DNA of 64,000 bases from Pinus tabuliformis (Eukaryota; Streptophyta; Pinopsida; Pinales; Pinaceae). Location of the stretch: positions 124,047,977 to 124,111,976 of the forward strand of contig CM062815.1 in the NCBI GenBank assembly GCA_031772625.1. Direction: 5' to 3'. This document shows positions 48,856 through 60,690 of this stretch, in pieces; position 1 is the stretch's first letter; each line of letters begins with the position of its first letter. The notes beneath the pieces were generated by a model. It saw nothing but the letters and a program-made list of their open reading frames with translations. It was not told where the DNA came from and did not search any database. The position numbers and the translations under genes are program-made.

Positions 48856-50090
48856 TATCTATAGCAAGTCCCGATAGTGATCTGTAACAGCTCTTCGAAT
48901 GGCTTCCTGAGTCCTTTGTCTATCACCTTCTGCATCTAGGATGGAGCTAACATTATTCCTTATCTTTCTGGCTGTTGTTTGCTTGTGAAAAAAAACTGAG
49001 TTCTTGTCACCCCCTTGTAACCATAATTGTCTCGACTTGAGCCTCCATTTTGTTTCCTCTTCTCTGTTAACTCGGTATAGCTGTAAGTAGAGTTCATTTT
49101 CCTATTGTTTGTTCTCTTGGGAAAGGCCATTATCCTCTATTGGTCTTTGGATACTCTCCAGATTGTTCTTAATTTCTTTTTTTACCTTCTCTGGTTGTTG
49201 ATACTTTGTTTTAGCCCATTCTTTGATGGCTTGTTTTGTTTTCCGTATTTTTGTTTCCCAAATGAAACTGGGAGAGCCTTCCACGTGTTGGATCTAAGAG
49301 CTGTAAACAATTCCTGCAACTGCTGGTATATCATTCCAGAGAGAACTGTATCTGAATGGAATGGGCCCAAGTGGCCTATGATTTTCCAGCATTAGAGTTA
49401 TTGGGAAGTGGTCGGAGGCAGAGCACGTTAGAATGTTAGCATATCTGATGGAGAAAGCAGAGAGAAGTGTAATATTGATGAGAATTCTGTCCAACTGCTC
49501 CATGATGTTACCAACACCCATCCTGTGGTTGTTCCAGGTGTATCTACGTTTTTTGGAGGGACATCCATAAGATCATGCTCCTGCATGATATTTTCCAATT
49601 GTATTCTATATGGATCAGGCATAAAACTGCCTCCCCTTTTCTCATTGGCGTGGAGGATTAAATTAAAGTCACCTCCTAGAATAATGTTAGTGTTCTCTTC
49701 TGCGTCCAGACTATCTTTTAGATCATGCCAACAACTATCCTTATCTCTGCAGTGATTCGGCACATAGATGTTGTAGATGATAATGGCTTGCTGATCTGCT
49801 TTATTTTCCAGAGTTGTTTTGATCCAGTGTTGATTTATTGTTTCCGAAATACAGTTCCATATACCTTGATTCCAAATTGTTGCTATTCCTCCTGAGGCTC
49901 CTCTTGCCTCACTAATGCTTCCTCTATACTGTCTCTGCTGCTCAATGACTTTATTCATTTCCTTGTGGTTTTGTTTTGTTTCTTGTAACATAATAATTCC
50001 TGGCGTCTCAGAAATGATAAGATCCCTTAGGGCTGCTACCTTAGAGGGGTGCCCAAGTCCCCTGATGTTCCAAGATAATATTTTCATCAT
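48856..50090 (-). pseudogene. LINE ORF2, endonuclease part, cut before the reverse transcriptase
   Basis: Starts at the ATG at 50090 (MMKILSWNIRGLG), the usual N-terminus of plant L1 AP-endonucleases. It continues IIMLQETKQN (catalytic Glu), IYNIYVPN, ILGGDFNLIL (GDFN) and, after a frameshift near 49530, DRILIN.., SDHFPITLML (SDH). The linker to RT continues with several frames (ETKWRLKSRQLWLQGGDKN then FFHKQTTARK) to AVTDHYRDLL at about 48866. RT is missing because a gypsy LTR abuts it. Confidence 0.88.
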
Positions 50091-50840
50091 TGGATATGCG
50101 GTATGCGGGGAGGTGCTTGCCCCCCTTGGTCCTTGCTGATTGCTTTTTTGTCATGCTGCCCCAGGATATAAGTTTCTATGGGTGTCTGCGTTCCCATTGC
50201 TATGTCCTTTTGTGCGTTCTCATCCCTGTGCTGCTTAGCAGATTTCTTGCCTGGGCCAGGTTTCTTGGAGGGTTCACTAGAACCCCCGTGATCTTTAGAT
50301 GAGCTTCTGGTGATTCTGTTGAGGGGAGGATCAAGAAGAGGCTGAGAGGAAATAGTAAGAGGCAATGAGGATTCGATAGTGTCTTGGCGTTGGCTTTCAG
50401 GGAGAGGGGGCTCCTGGGGATCAGGAGGAGAGTGGGGGGATGAGGGGTCTTCTTCCTCCAAAGATTCGAAGGGGTTTGATGTAGAGGGTAATGGCTGAGT
50501 CAAGATGGGAGGGGAGGAGAAGGATGCAGCTTGGATTTCTGGGGGAGGCTTTGGTTTTGGGCCAGACTGTTTGGGGTTTGATTTCTTTTTTTTGACTTGT
50601 TCCCATGTGTCTTCACTGGCTTCAACATTTTCATTCATTTCATTTTCTTTTAGTTTACTACACCTATTAGCAAAATGACCATATTCATGGCATACCTTAC
50701 ATTTGAACGGGATTTGTTCGTAGTCCAGCTGCTGAATATGGGTCCATTGGTCCACTTTGATCTTGATTGCTTTCGGAAGGCCCTTTCCTAAGTTGGATGG
50801 ATTGTTTATCTCAGATACATTGAGATTGGTTAAATTCAGC
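50087..50840 (-). pseudogene. LINE ORF1, RNA-binding protein with zinc knuckle
   Basis: The frame 50755-50087 (222 residues), with sense codons to about 50840 (GKGLPKAIKIKVDQW), contains YEQIPFKCKVCHEYGHFANR, a CCHC knuckle found in plant L1 ORF1 proteins. A charged and Pro/Ser-rich tail follows. The N-terminal half is absent. Its stop overlaps the ORF2 start (ATGATGA), a stop-restart layout that would allow coupled translation. Confidence 0.82.
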
Positions 50841-51551
50841 TTATCGGGTTCATGAGGGTAGGAGAGGGAGGCGAAATAGAGATGGGAAGCTTAACAGTCA
50901 TCCAGAAGGAAAATATATGCCTGCATGTAAAGGTAAAGGGAATGCTAGGGGGGTAATTTGATTCAAACAAAGGGTGAATTATGCTTCCCTGAATGGACAT
51001 CATGAGACTGTGTTTAAGATTCACCATTCCGAAGCTGCGAGAAGACTAGAGTGTAAGCACAAGAGAGAAGCTAAACATATTGTGGGTTGTGAAGAGGGCC
51101 AAGAAGGCCCTTTCTGGTTCTTCCTCTTTTATATTGGAGACACAAGATTTAAGAGTGTTTATAAGATAGCAATAAAGATGAGATGGATTGTCAAGCATAT
51201 GCTGGCAGGGGTGTTGTTGGACTGTCACAGTGGAAGAAATGATCTAATGGATAAAATGAATGTCTACTGAAAAAGAAAATTTCAATGTTGAGGTGCAACT
51301 TGGGAGGGGTAGCTGATGGTTCCCTAAGCTAGGTCAAGTGCTTGCAATGGATTAAAGATCAACTTCTGCTGAAAAGTCTCATGAGGAATATGATTATGCA
51401 ATAACTGCACCTAAAAAATTGGAAGTCAAAGTCTAGGACTCATTATAAAGAAGCGGTTCAATCAATAACCACTAAGTTTTGAATGGGATCTAAAATTTGA
51501 CTTTCTCAAAATTGAATGAAGTTGGAACCACTTTGAAACAACTCGAAACAA
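50841..51551. other. Spacer between LINE and gypsy elements
   Basis: A 98-codon plus frame (50974-51270) has no recognised similarity. Nothing else seen. Confidence 0.4.
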
Positions 51552-51878
51552 TTAAGAAAGGGATTTTGAGGACACCTGCCACGTTATGTTTCCAGGATAA
51601 CATTTCACATGCCACTGCCACCATTGCCATCTTTCTTGGTCCAAGTAAAGGGCTCCCACACGTAGTTTAGTTTGATAATCGCGGATATCATTCAGGGTGA
51701 AATATTGTTCTATTTGTGCTACCCATACTGCCCGATTAGAGCCATCAAATTTATACATGTCCAACTTGGGTGGCCAAGGGTGGGAATGTTGGTGATTTCC
51801 ATGGAAGTGAATATGATGGCTATATTCTCCTTCGAGGTGTTCATCAATACTATGCACCTCCTGATGATACCCTGTCAT
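51552..51878 (-). pseudogene. Ty3/gypsy gag N-terminal fragment
   Basis: The minus strand encodes WPPKLDMYKFDGSNRAVWVA then IEQYFTLNDI and YLDQERWQWWQWHVK, the gag pattern F.G.....W....E.YF. It belongs to the element whose PBS and LTR lie at 52.7-53.2 kb. About 860 bp of leader lie between. Confidence 0.8.
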
Positions 51879-52737
51879 GCTCTTGGTGACTAGTTGAAGC
51901 GATTTTGAAATTTCTTCCAGTGGTTCCTTGAACGAATCTAACCTTGATTCAAGGCACTTGATCTTCTAATTGGCCATGACTTGAGCTCTGGTTTCTACCA
52001 TACACAAATCTTGGTCACTTGAAGTCACTCCGAAAAAATTTGGGACCGCCCGAAAAATGAGGCTGACTAGTGAATGGAACCACTGTGATCAGCTCCTTGT
52101 CCTGAATCTTATGGGCTAAGTCTCTTGTAAGCATCCTGGGGAGGACCTAGATCTGAATTGTATTGCTACGGTAGAACCTCAACTGGTGGATCTGATCTGG
52201 CATATAAGATAATGGGCGATCTTCAGAGAGCTGAGGGAACTATGGTCACAAAGGATTGTCAGGTGCTATAGATCGCAATATACATAAGGTTCCAACAATA
52301 ATACTCGGCCCAATATTTCAGGGAATTAACTAAGGAGGATCAACTGTACCCTTAGCCATACTACCTAAATACGTTATCGTACGCACAAGTAATCTCCTCG
52401 AGTACTGTTCTCAATGTACTGTAGCAGCAAGACAACTGATGGCTTATCTAAGGCCAGGTCTCAATTGAGCCTAGGGGGCTTTCGATATACCCAGAGGGTA
52501 CGTGGAAGTGTAGTCCATGCGTGGTTCTATCTAATGTAGTACTACTCGAAGGGGTACCCACAGGGGTTACAAGGGAGTCCAACAAGCGTGGCCACCTCTT
52601 GTATTTCCTGCGTGCATGCCTCCCCAAATCCACATGTTTATGTGCTCAACGACAAATCCCGTGGTTTAAAGATGCCAGAACACGTCTCTGGCCTATTTTT
52701 TTTTTTCAAAAATGGAGGTACCACGAACCTAGAAAGT

Positions 52738-52749
52738 GCTCTGATACCG
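52738..52749 (-). other. Primer binding site of the second gypsy element
   Basis: The minus strand reads CGGTATCAGAGC close behind the LTR end. The usual first T of TGGTATCAGAGC is changed. Confidence 0.7.
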
Positions 52750-52751
52750 CT

Positions 52752-53202
52752 TGTTATGCTCTTGACCTGCGAGAAATTCCAGAATACCAAATATGCAAAG
52801 AAATACAACCCAGAACACATAATAAAATGAGAAATATAGCAAGTATTTTATTATTCAGAGATAAAAGCAATGTTCACTTGCCTCTTCGAGGGGGAAACCT
52901 CCAACAGAGCATAGCTCGATTACAAAATAAGACTCGATGATCTTTCCCTTATAACTACGACTATTTATAGCTAAATGACATTCAACAACCTAACGACTAG
53001 TGGTCCTTTGCATAACATGGGTTAACCACTTTATTTATTAATTATGGCCTGTTTGCAACTAACTGTGGTCCCTTTCTTAAATGAGGGTTAACCACTTACA
53101 ATTATTAATACGGGCTTTATTGACTCTTTAACTAACTATGACTATGACTCGACCCTATTGGGTTTATTACATAAATAAAGGGGTTAGGGTTGGACCCTAA
53201 CA
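52752..53202 (-). repeat. 5' LTR of the second gypsy element (451 bp)
   Basis: The minus strand starts TGTTAGGGTCC and ends CATAACA. TATA-like GCTATAAATAG lies at about 52981-52971. It shares its terminal words and the CTTCGAGGGGGAAACC-type block with the LTR at 1826-2158. Confidence 0.75.
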
Positions 53203-56200
53203 CGTAGGGTCAGATCATTAACTAATATGTATAGAGTTATACATAAAATCCACCCCTAAGAATCATCCTTTCATATTTGAAAGTATTTTTCTCGAAAACC
53301 CTGTGACATCCCCAACCATGGTTCTCTCGTAAAAGACATTGTATACATGTTTACAAAAATTAAATATTAAAAAGGGATCTGAGTAAAGGACATAGATTAA
53401 AGAGCTGAGAGGGGGTTGCTTTCTTGGGATGTCAATGGGTTTCTTGTGCAGAAATCTAAATTATTTTTGGTACACTCATTAAACAGATAGCTGGTGAGCC
53501 TTAATGGACTAGTCAAGAAATTAATTTGGGTTGGAAGGAAGTAGGCAGACCATGTTTCCTTGAGAAACATTTACAAGGAAAGAAGAACTAAATTAATGAA
53601 GTTGTTTGTGCTAGTAGCAATGAAAAAAATCAATCCCAACACAGAAGAGAAGATAACAGATAAATGAGAGGGGTTCAATCTCATTTTTTAGATACACCCT
53701 CTCTCATTCAATCAGGAAGAGACAGAATTATCCACTCACTCGTTCAACATATAAGATTCAAAATTGAACAAGAAGAGGGAGGAATGGCAATAAACTATGT
53801 TTTTGGTTTGAAATATTGGTGAACAGGTGGTTGTCCTTGGTGAGGAACAATGCCTCTCGAGTCCCTGTAAAGCCATAGGATGGAGATGACTTTCTCTGGA
53901 TTCCCTCAGTGGTGTATATGGAGGATTTTGTCCTTCGATTCCTAGATGGAGAGACTCTCAAAACTTCCTGCTATTGATTTACATTGGGCTCTGGATTCCC
54001 TTAAGTGAGTGGAACCACTATGTTTTGTTTAAGGGTGGATATTTACTCTCAAGATTCCCTTCGTATGTTTTGAGTGAAGGTATTGGGCATTTCAAATCCT
54101 TGTGTTTCCATTTGATTGCTGAGTGGCTGGTGGGTGTAGGAGGGAGGTCCTCTAGAGTCCCTGTTTCAACTGAAAGTTGGTGTTTTATCCTTGAACCAAG
54201 CCCCTCATTCTCTAAAATCTGGCTCAAGGATGATAGTTGCAAGTGACCTTAGCTATAATTGGCTAAGGTTGGGTGGAGAGTCCTCATCCCAAACTCAATT
54301 TCCCAAAGCATCATGAGATAAGTGCTCTTATGCATTGCAACGCCATTAATCATGTGTTACACTCTTGGATTGAAATCACATGTATATGAGAAATGAATAT
54401 GTATTGTGTTCTAGACTGAATGGTACTCATGATTGTGCTGAACATGGTATACTTCTTCTCTAATTTAAATTATTATACCTTTGAAATATGTGATAGTACC
54501 ATTTCTAAACATGACTAATTAACCTGCTAAGAAAAAGGTTAAAGAACTGGAAATAGTACCTATACAACTGAACCAGATTATCACATAATAAACAATAAAA
54601 TGGTGCACAGAGTAAAGGCATATAAATTTCCCATAAGAACCAAATTCTACCATCATAATATTTAGTATACGAATCCTTTTATTACAGAATAACAGTTACA
54701 TCGAAGACAAATTGTTGACATGGTCTTTGCATACATATAAATGGATGTACATGCATTTATGAGGCATGAGTTGATGCCAAGGATGTCATCCTCTTTAAAA
54801 CATATTAACTGTCGACATTAGATTAGAGGCTCTTGTAGCCTTGCATTTTCAATAGTCATGGAGGTCTTCGCCAAGCTTCATAGTGCTTCTAGTTATGGAA
54901 TTACAACCCTGAGGGTATGCCTTGGCCCATAGATCATTGAGGAGTGTTGATCTCCTCAAGCCCCTTTTGGTATTTTACAACTTCAGTGGGCTTTGGAAGA
55001 TAAGTTTGATCGTAAGCTCAGGAGGGGTAGAACTAGTAAGGGATAACGACCCATAGAGGCCATGAAAAAATGTTGGTGTGGATGTCCTAGATTGCAGAAC
55101 CTATGAAACAAATGAAAAAATGAACCCATGCTTAAAGGGCCAGGTTGGCACAGAGAATTGCAACAAAGTGGACCAACATATAAATTAATTAGACATGTTG
55201 ATTCCCTTGGTAGGAGGAAAGACCTAGACATGGAGGATTCTAATTAGCACGCTCATATCACACCATATTATGATTGGGAAAGGGAAGGGTGACTTTACCA
55301 AAACAGGCACCCTAGACCATCCCTCATGGACCAATCAGTGGCAGGGTGGGCGAAGATAAGGCCCACAACCCACATGTTGCGACACCCCTCCCTTGTGACA
55401 TCACCGGGAAGGGAAGTGGGGGTGGAACAATTCTCTTGATCCATTGGATCTGATAGAGGAGACGAGGGCTGCTCAATGTGGGGGGTAGAGCCATGAGCTT
55501 GAACCCTGATTGCACTGATCCCTGCTAGAATTATTGGTCGTTCAAGTTGCATCGACACAACACATGGAACAAGGCATCGATGAACAAGAACCGTCAAATT
55601 AGCGGGGAGATAGTTGGTAGTGAATAGTGACGTGATGTGAAAAGTGATGTGACAATCATAAATATTATTTATATGTTGATAAATAAATGTTTAGATAAAT
55701 ACACACACACACACACACACACACACCCATTTTCCTATGCAAAAATAAAATAATGAATACTATCAAACCAATATCCCACTCCTCTAGTTGAACAAGAGGG
55801 GTTGGATTTTCAGTAACAACCCGTTCCACTGGAGAAAAGGGTAGGATGGGGTTGCATAAGTGGTATTGGAACATCCAGGTTCAACACTTGGACTGGATCA
55901 TTATGAGCAAGTGATGATTTTTAGAAATTACCTAAGCAAGATGTTAGGTGTTAAAAGATAGTCTAAATAAATTAATAACATACCTAAATGGGAATTATTC
56001 ACTATGTGACATGTTGGAACAACAAAAAGTTTAGCAATCAACATGACTAAACATATTTCTAGTTGTAATAAATTATGAATTTGGCTGGCCTGCAAACTTT
56101 AGATGGTAAATTGGTATAGTTATGTGCTAATATGGTTATTTTGTTGTAGGTATATTGTTATGGAAACTCTATAAGGGTAGGAACCTATATATAATTGGTT

Positions 56201-56455
56201 ATTTATTTTAATGATTATGCACTAACAACTTAAATTACTTGAATTGTAATTGATGCATGTGAGATATTGAACATCACGAGTATGTTAATTTGGTTTCCTT
56301 GTTACAGCAGGGATTACCATGGCAACTCCATGAGCATCAAATTCATGGCCATAACTATGTATTTATTTATCTATTTTCATTGTCTAATAGCGTGTGTGAT
56401 TGAAAACACATCATAAGTAGCATAAGACAAAGCCAAAGTAGAAATGAGGACTGGA
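53203..56455. other. Unassigned DNA inside the CACTA element
   Basis: No family recognised in frames up to 100 codons. Contains an (AC)n tract at 55701-55726 and repeated gattccct/tggattccct words at 53.9-54.1 kb. Confidence 0.45.
55701..55726. repeat. (AC)13 microsatellite
   Basis: Uninterrupted AC dinucleotides. Confidence 0.97.
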
Positions 56456-56469
56456 ATGGTCCAGTATAG

Positions 56470-58145
56470 TTCTTAGTAGTCTCATTATGGAAGTGAAGAG
56501 GTCAGGGTCAATGAAGAGGAAATATCAGTTAACCAAGGGGCAGGGATTCACTCTTTAGATTGGATGGATACCCTAAGAAGCCTAAGGGCTAAAGTTAGAA
56601 GCTTCAAGGAAGATAATAAGAGGCTAGTGAGAGCTGAAGAGAAGTAAGCTAAGATAAATGCAGTCATTATGAAAAGTCTTTTAGATTTGCAGAGGTAGAG
56701 GCAATCCGAGATGAGGGTCAGTTATAGAGATAGAAGGAGCCCTCAGAGATGAGAGGAGTATACCAATGAGGCAGATGGTGGAAGTTCTAGGAAGAGGATT
56801 AAGCCTGAAAGCTAGGACACCTTGAAGGGAGATGCACCAATGAGCACCCCAAGAGGAGGAGCCAACATTGATGTGCATCATGCTAAAAAACCATCTAGTT
56901 CTACTACTAGGAGGAACTATCATTGTTCTAATCATCACCATCATCATCATCATCCAGGAAGAAAGGAAAATGATTACACACCTAAGGAGTTTAAGAAAGC
57001 CAAGCCACTCACATTTGATGGGGATATGACGAAGGTAGAGGATGAAAAATCTTGGTTGTTGGGCATGAAGAAGTTTTTTAGAATACATAACTATTCTAAA
57101 AATATGAAAGCTAGAGTTGCCACCTACAACTTGAAGGGAAAAACAAATATATGGTGGGAAGATCTGAAGAATGTTAGAGTGATTGTTGAGAGGGAGTTGA
57201 CTTGGACAAAATTTGAAAAGTTATTCACAAAGCAATATCTTTCTGAACACTATTATGATGGAAATGAAAAGGAGTTCTATGAACTCAAGATGGGGCCATT
57301 ATTAGATGAGGAATACATCACGAAGTTCCTATGGCTATTGAGGTATGTACCATATCTCAATCATGAGAAAGCAAAGATTCAAAGGTTCATTAGTGGCTTT
57401 CATGTGGCATTCAAAGATAAAATTAAGTTTCTGGAACCACTAAATTTGAAGGATGCCATAAAAACGCTGAAGCACTATTATGAGCAAGAAAAATGTAGGC
57501 CAGAGATCGAGGGAAAATGGTAGGAAAAGGACAATGCCAAAAATAAGAGAAATTAGCCCAAGAAAAACTCAAAAGATAGGGAAGGTAAGCAACCAACCCC
57601 TGTAAACCAATTTCAACAAAAAATATAACGTTGTTGTTAAGGAAAATGTGCAACAACTAGCACTAGAGTAGACCAAGTTTGAGGGATGAGAGCCACTAAA
57701 ATGTTGGATTTCTAGTGAACATCATAGAATAAGGGATTATCCACATCAACAAAATGTTGGCCCAAAGATCTATAGTGCTCAAGAAGCTTGGACAATAGGT
57801 GATATAGCTCAGAACATGCCGAGAGTTTATGTAGTAGTGGACAACTACCAAGCAGACCAGTAGACATCCATTATTAAGAGGGAAGGTAAGTTGCATGACC
57901 AAGTTATTTCAATTTTAGTTGATATAGGTTCTAGTTATAGTTATGTCAACCTAAATATTGTTGGTATATGAAATCTACTTAGGGAATTGAATGAAGATCC
58001 ATGGTTGGTTCAGTTAGTAACTAGAACAAAAAGGAAAATTTGTCATTGGGTAAGGTCGTGTGTATTTGAGCCTAGTGGCATGCCTATGAAATCTCACTTG
58101 AATGTATTTCCATTGGTTGCATATGGCGTACTATTGGGCACAGAC
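56470..58145 (+). pseudogene. Ty3/gypsy gag with protease remnant
   Basis: The plus-strand frame 56822-57523 (233 residues) has a His run (HHHHHHHP), KKAKPLTFDGD-like FKKAKPLTFDGD, SWLLGMKKFFRIHNYS, KTNIWWEDLKNV and TWTKFEKLFTKQYLSEHYYD, a standard gag core. A coiled lead-in (LRSLRAKVRSFKEDNKRLV) lies at about 56570-56640. Downstream, past several stops, ILVDIGSSYSYVN (about 57915) is a decayed protease active site. The zinc knuckle is not clear. No RT follows: the sequence stops at 58145. Confidence 0.82.
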
Positions 58146-58204
58146 TGATTACCCCCATGCCCAAAGATGACACATTCTATGTAAAGATAAAAGCATAAAC
58201 ATAG

Positions 58205-58735
58205 GTTTGATCTAAAGTGGTCATTGTATTAAATATAAAGTTTTGTCTTAAAATATTTTTGTCTCAAAATGCTTTTGTCTTAAATATAAAGTTTTGTCTT
58301 AAACTAATTTTGTCTTAAATTGTTTTTGTCTTAAAATAATTTTGTCTTAAATTGTTTTTGTCTTAAAATAATTTTGTCTTAAACTATTTTTGTCTCAAAC
58401 TACTTTTGTCTTAAATATAAAGTTTTGTCTCAAAATATTTTCGTCTTAAATTATTTTTGTCTTAAATATAAAGTTTTGTCTTAAACTTTTTTTGTATCAA
58501 ACTACTTTTGTCTTAAAACATTTTTGTCTTAAACTATTTTTGTCTTAAACATAACGTTTTGTCTTAAAATATTTTTGTCTCAACCTATTTTTGTCTTAAA
58601 CCTTATATTTGAGACAAATCAATTAATATTAATTTTTAATGTAAAATAAAAAATGAGTTTTTGAGACAAAAGACTTTTTTTGAGACAAAAGATTTGTTTT
58701 GTCTCAAAAAAATGTCTCAAAAGTGCCCTTGGTGT
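58205..58735. repeat. Right subterminal repeat array of the CACTA element
   Basis: About 21 copies of TTTTGTCTTAAA/TTTTGTCTCAAA with roughly 17-bp spacing between 58235 and 58607, all in one orientation. A few inverted GAGACAAA copies follow nearer the end. Confidence 0.92.
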
Positions 58736-58742
58736 AGTAGTG
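58713..58742 (-). repeat. Right terminal inverted repeat of the CACTA element
   Basis: Read inwards, CACTACTACA then AAGG and TTTTGAGACA in register with the left end. Confidence 0.8.
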
Positions 58743-58745
58743 TCT
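58743..58745. other. Right target-site duplication (TCT)
   Basis: Matches 24612-24614. Confidence 0.75.
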
Positions 58746-59440
58746 GGAGAGGCCCCGATAACTATGTTTGAAAGGAGTATAAATAAGGGAGGTAACCTTT
58801 CTTGAAGGAGTTTGCTTAAACCTTCAAAAACGTAATTTTTCTAATGGTAAAGAATTGAGGAAAATAGGAAGGTTTTGTGGTCTTGAAAATCATAGAGATC
58901 TGACCATCGCGGGCTACGAAAAAGTAGAGGAGCTCACCAGTCTTGAAACGTGGACAACTTTGGGGAGTTGCATGTCTATCGATGTAGCAAACTCAAGAGC
59001 ATACAAGCATTGGGACACCTCCGAAAGCTTAGAAGAGTAGATGTTTATCAATGTGATGAGATAGAAGAGTTGCCATCTCTGGAACATCTGACATATTTGT
59101 ATATGTTGAACATCTATGAATGTAGTAAACTCAAGACCATACAAGGGTTGGAACACCTCACAAAGCTTAGAATCCTATATGTTTCCGATCTCGCTGAGAT
59201 AGAAGAGTTACCAGTTTTGGAAAATTTGTGGCAGTTAGAGGTTTATGCATGTCCCAAGTTCAAGTGCATACAAGGTTTGGAGCAACTCACAGAGCTTCAA
59301 GAATTATTTGTTGGAGAATGTCATGAGATAGAAGAGCTGTGAGGTGTGGAACATTTAATGTCCTTGGAAATACTTAATGTAAGGTATTGTCCAAAAATAC
59401 AGTGGTGCAACAGATTATTGGAGCAGTTGCTCAATGATTG
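58743..59440 (+). pseudogene. NLR-type leucine-rich-repeat gene, right half
   Basis: Starts with GGAGAGGCCCCGATAAC, which gives L-E-R-P when joined to the left half and then slips out of frame. From 58855: GLENHRDLTIAGYEKVEEL. After a frameshift near 58950, a regular LRR run with a period of about 23 residues follows (LHVYRCSKLKSIQALGHL, QCDEIEELPSLEHLTYL, CSKLKTIQGLEHLTKL, LAEIEELPVLENL). A TGA stop at 59339-59341 comes before a still recognisable VEHLMSLEILNVRYCPKI. This LRR style, with alternating IQGLE/IEELP repeats, is common in conifer NLRs. Pseudogene: two frameshifts and one stop. Confidence 0.82.
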
Positions 59441-60690
59441 AAGGAATGATTTAGATATGAAAAGAAAGAAGAATCAAGAGGTTTCGGTCTGCTATGCTGG
59501 AGAAAGAGAGTGTGATGGGAATAGACAAAAATAAATAAAATCAAGACCATGGAAAATTAAGTAGATGGTATATTTTATGTTAATGGTACATTTTATGTTA
59601 AGCCTTATTGCATTACTCTCCTTGTTTTTGCGGACTTTCTCTTGGTTGCGTGCACTTTTTTTATTTTTCCATGGACAAAACACCACTTAACTGAAACCCA
59701 TTATATAAAGTAACAATGTACTGCTTGGAATCCCTTCCTATGATTGAGGTTTGCAGAGTGCACTAGGGTGAATATGGTTGTCAAGATATTCCTGTAATTC
59801 CAACCCTCATAGAGATCCAAACAAAAAGGAGGGACAAATTTGAGAACTTACAAGATATTACTTGGGCTTGTTGCTCGGAGAGAACTGCTGAGAATCCATT
59901 GAAGGAGAGAGTGTATGAATATATTAGAGATTTTCTTACCACCTTGCTACTACATTAAGCTCACCAAAAACATAAAATTAGTCCCAATTCCACAATTAGA
60001 TGCAATCTGTCAATTACACTTAATTTCACCAATAGCAGCAGGCTACTCCATTACCTTCCAATAGTAGAAACCAACATCTGTAGATGGGAATATCTGAGAT
60101 AGTTTTTTTCCATACCACCAGAAGATCCCATGTAAACTGCATAGTCCTCCACCTATGATGGCGGGGAAGAGAGTCTAAGTTTCAGGGGCCATGAAACCCA
60201 AGCATGGCAGTTTAGGAAACAGACCTATGACCTTGTTTTGCTAGAAGTAGGTAGCCTTCACAAAGGAACTAAGAAGAGGTTGTTGGATGAAAATATGTTC
60301 CTCTTACACTCCCTTACAAAATCCTATGGAGTATGTATGAATTAGCACAGCTCTGAAGATTGTCATAGGGTTTCAAAACTATCAGATTTTGTTTAGAAAT
60401 ATTGGAGTTTCTTTTAACGTATTGCCATACCAAATGTTGTCACTCACTGCAAAATGTGTTTTCAGTCGCCCAAAGTGAAAAATAGAAGTGAAGTATGAAG
60501 CCATATTCTAAGCCACAAAAGTTCTCAAAGCTAAATCAGACCCTATCCATTGGATAGTCCTTAGAATAATCTTTCAAACGATATATGGAACTCCTCAAAT
60601 GGACCCCAGAATCAAAAGATATGGCCTGTTACAGATGGGGGTTTTGTTGCATTTGAAATAAGGGAGAAAAGCATATCGAAGGTCCGGGAG
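59441..60690. other. 3' flank of the LRR gene, no gene seen
   Basis: AT-rich. Only short frames without recognised similarity. Confidence 0.5.

Larger units (their letters stand above)
24615..58742 (-). mobile_element. Giant CACTA (En/Spm-type) DNA transposon, about 34.1 kb, with captured host genes
   Basis: Left end CACTACTACAtgTAGG....TTTTaAGACA; the right end read inwards is CACTACTACAccAAGG....TTTTgAGACA. The flanking TCT is duplicated. Subterminal motif arrays lie inside both ends. A TNP2-like transposase occupies 39395-34637, minus. The host LRR frame resumes on the far side. The 5' end of the element is therefore on the right. About 16.7 kb between 41.5 and 58.2 kb looks like later nested insertions, so the original element was perhaps 17 kb. 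That both ends belong to one insertion is inference from TSD, TIR and host continuity together. Confidence 0.72.
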
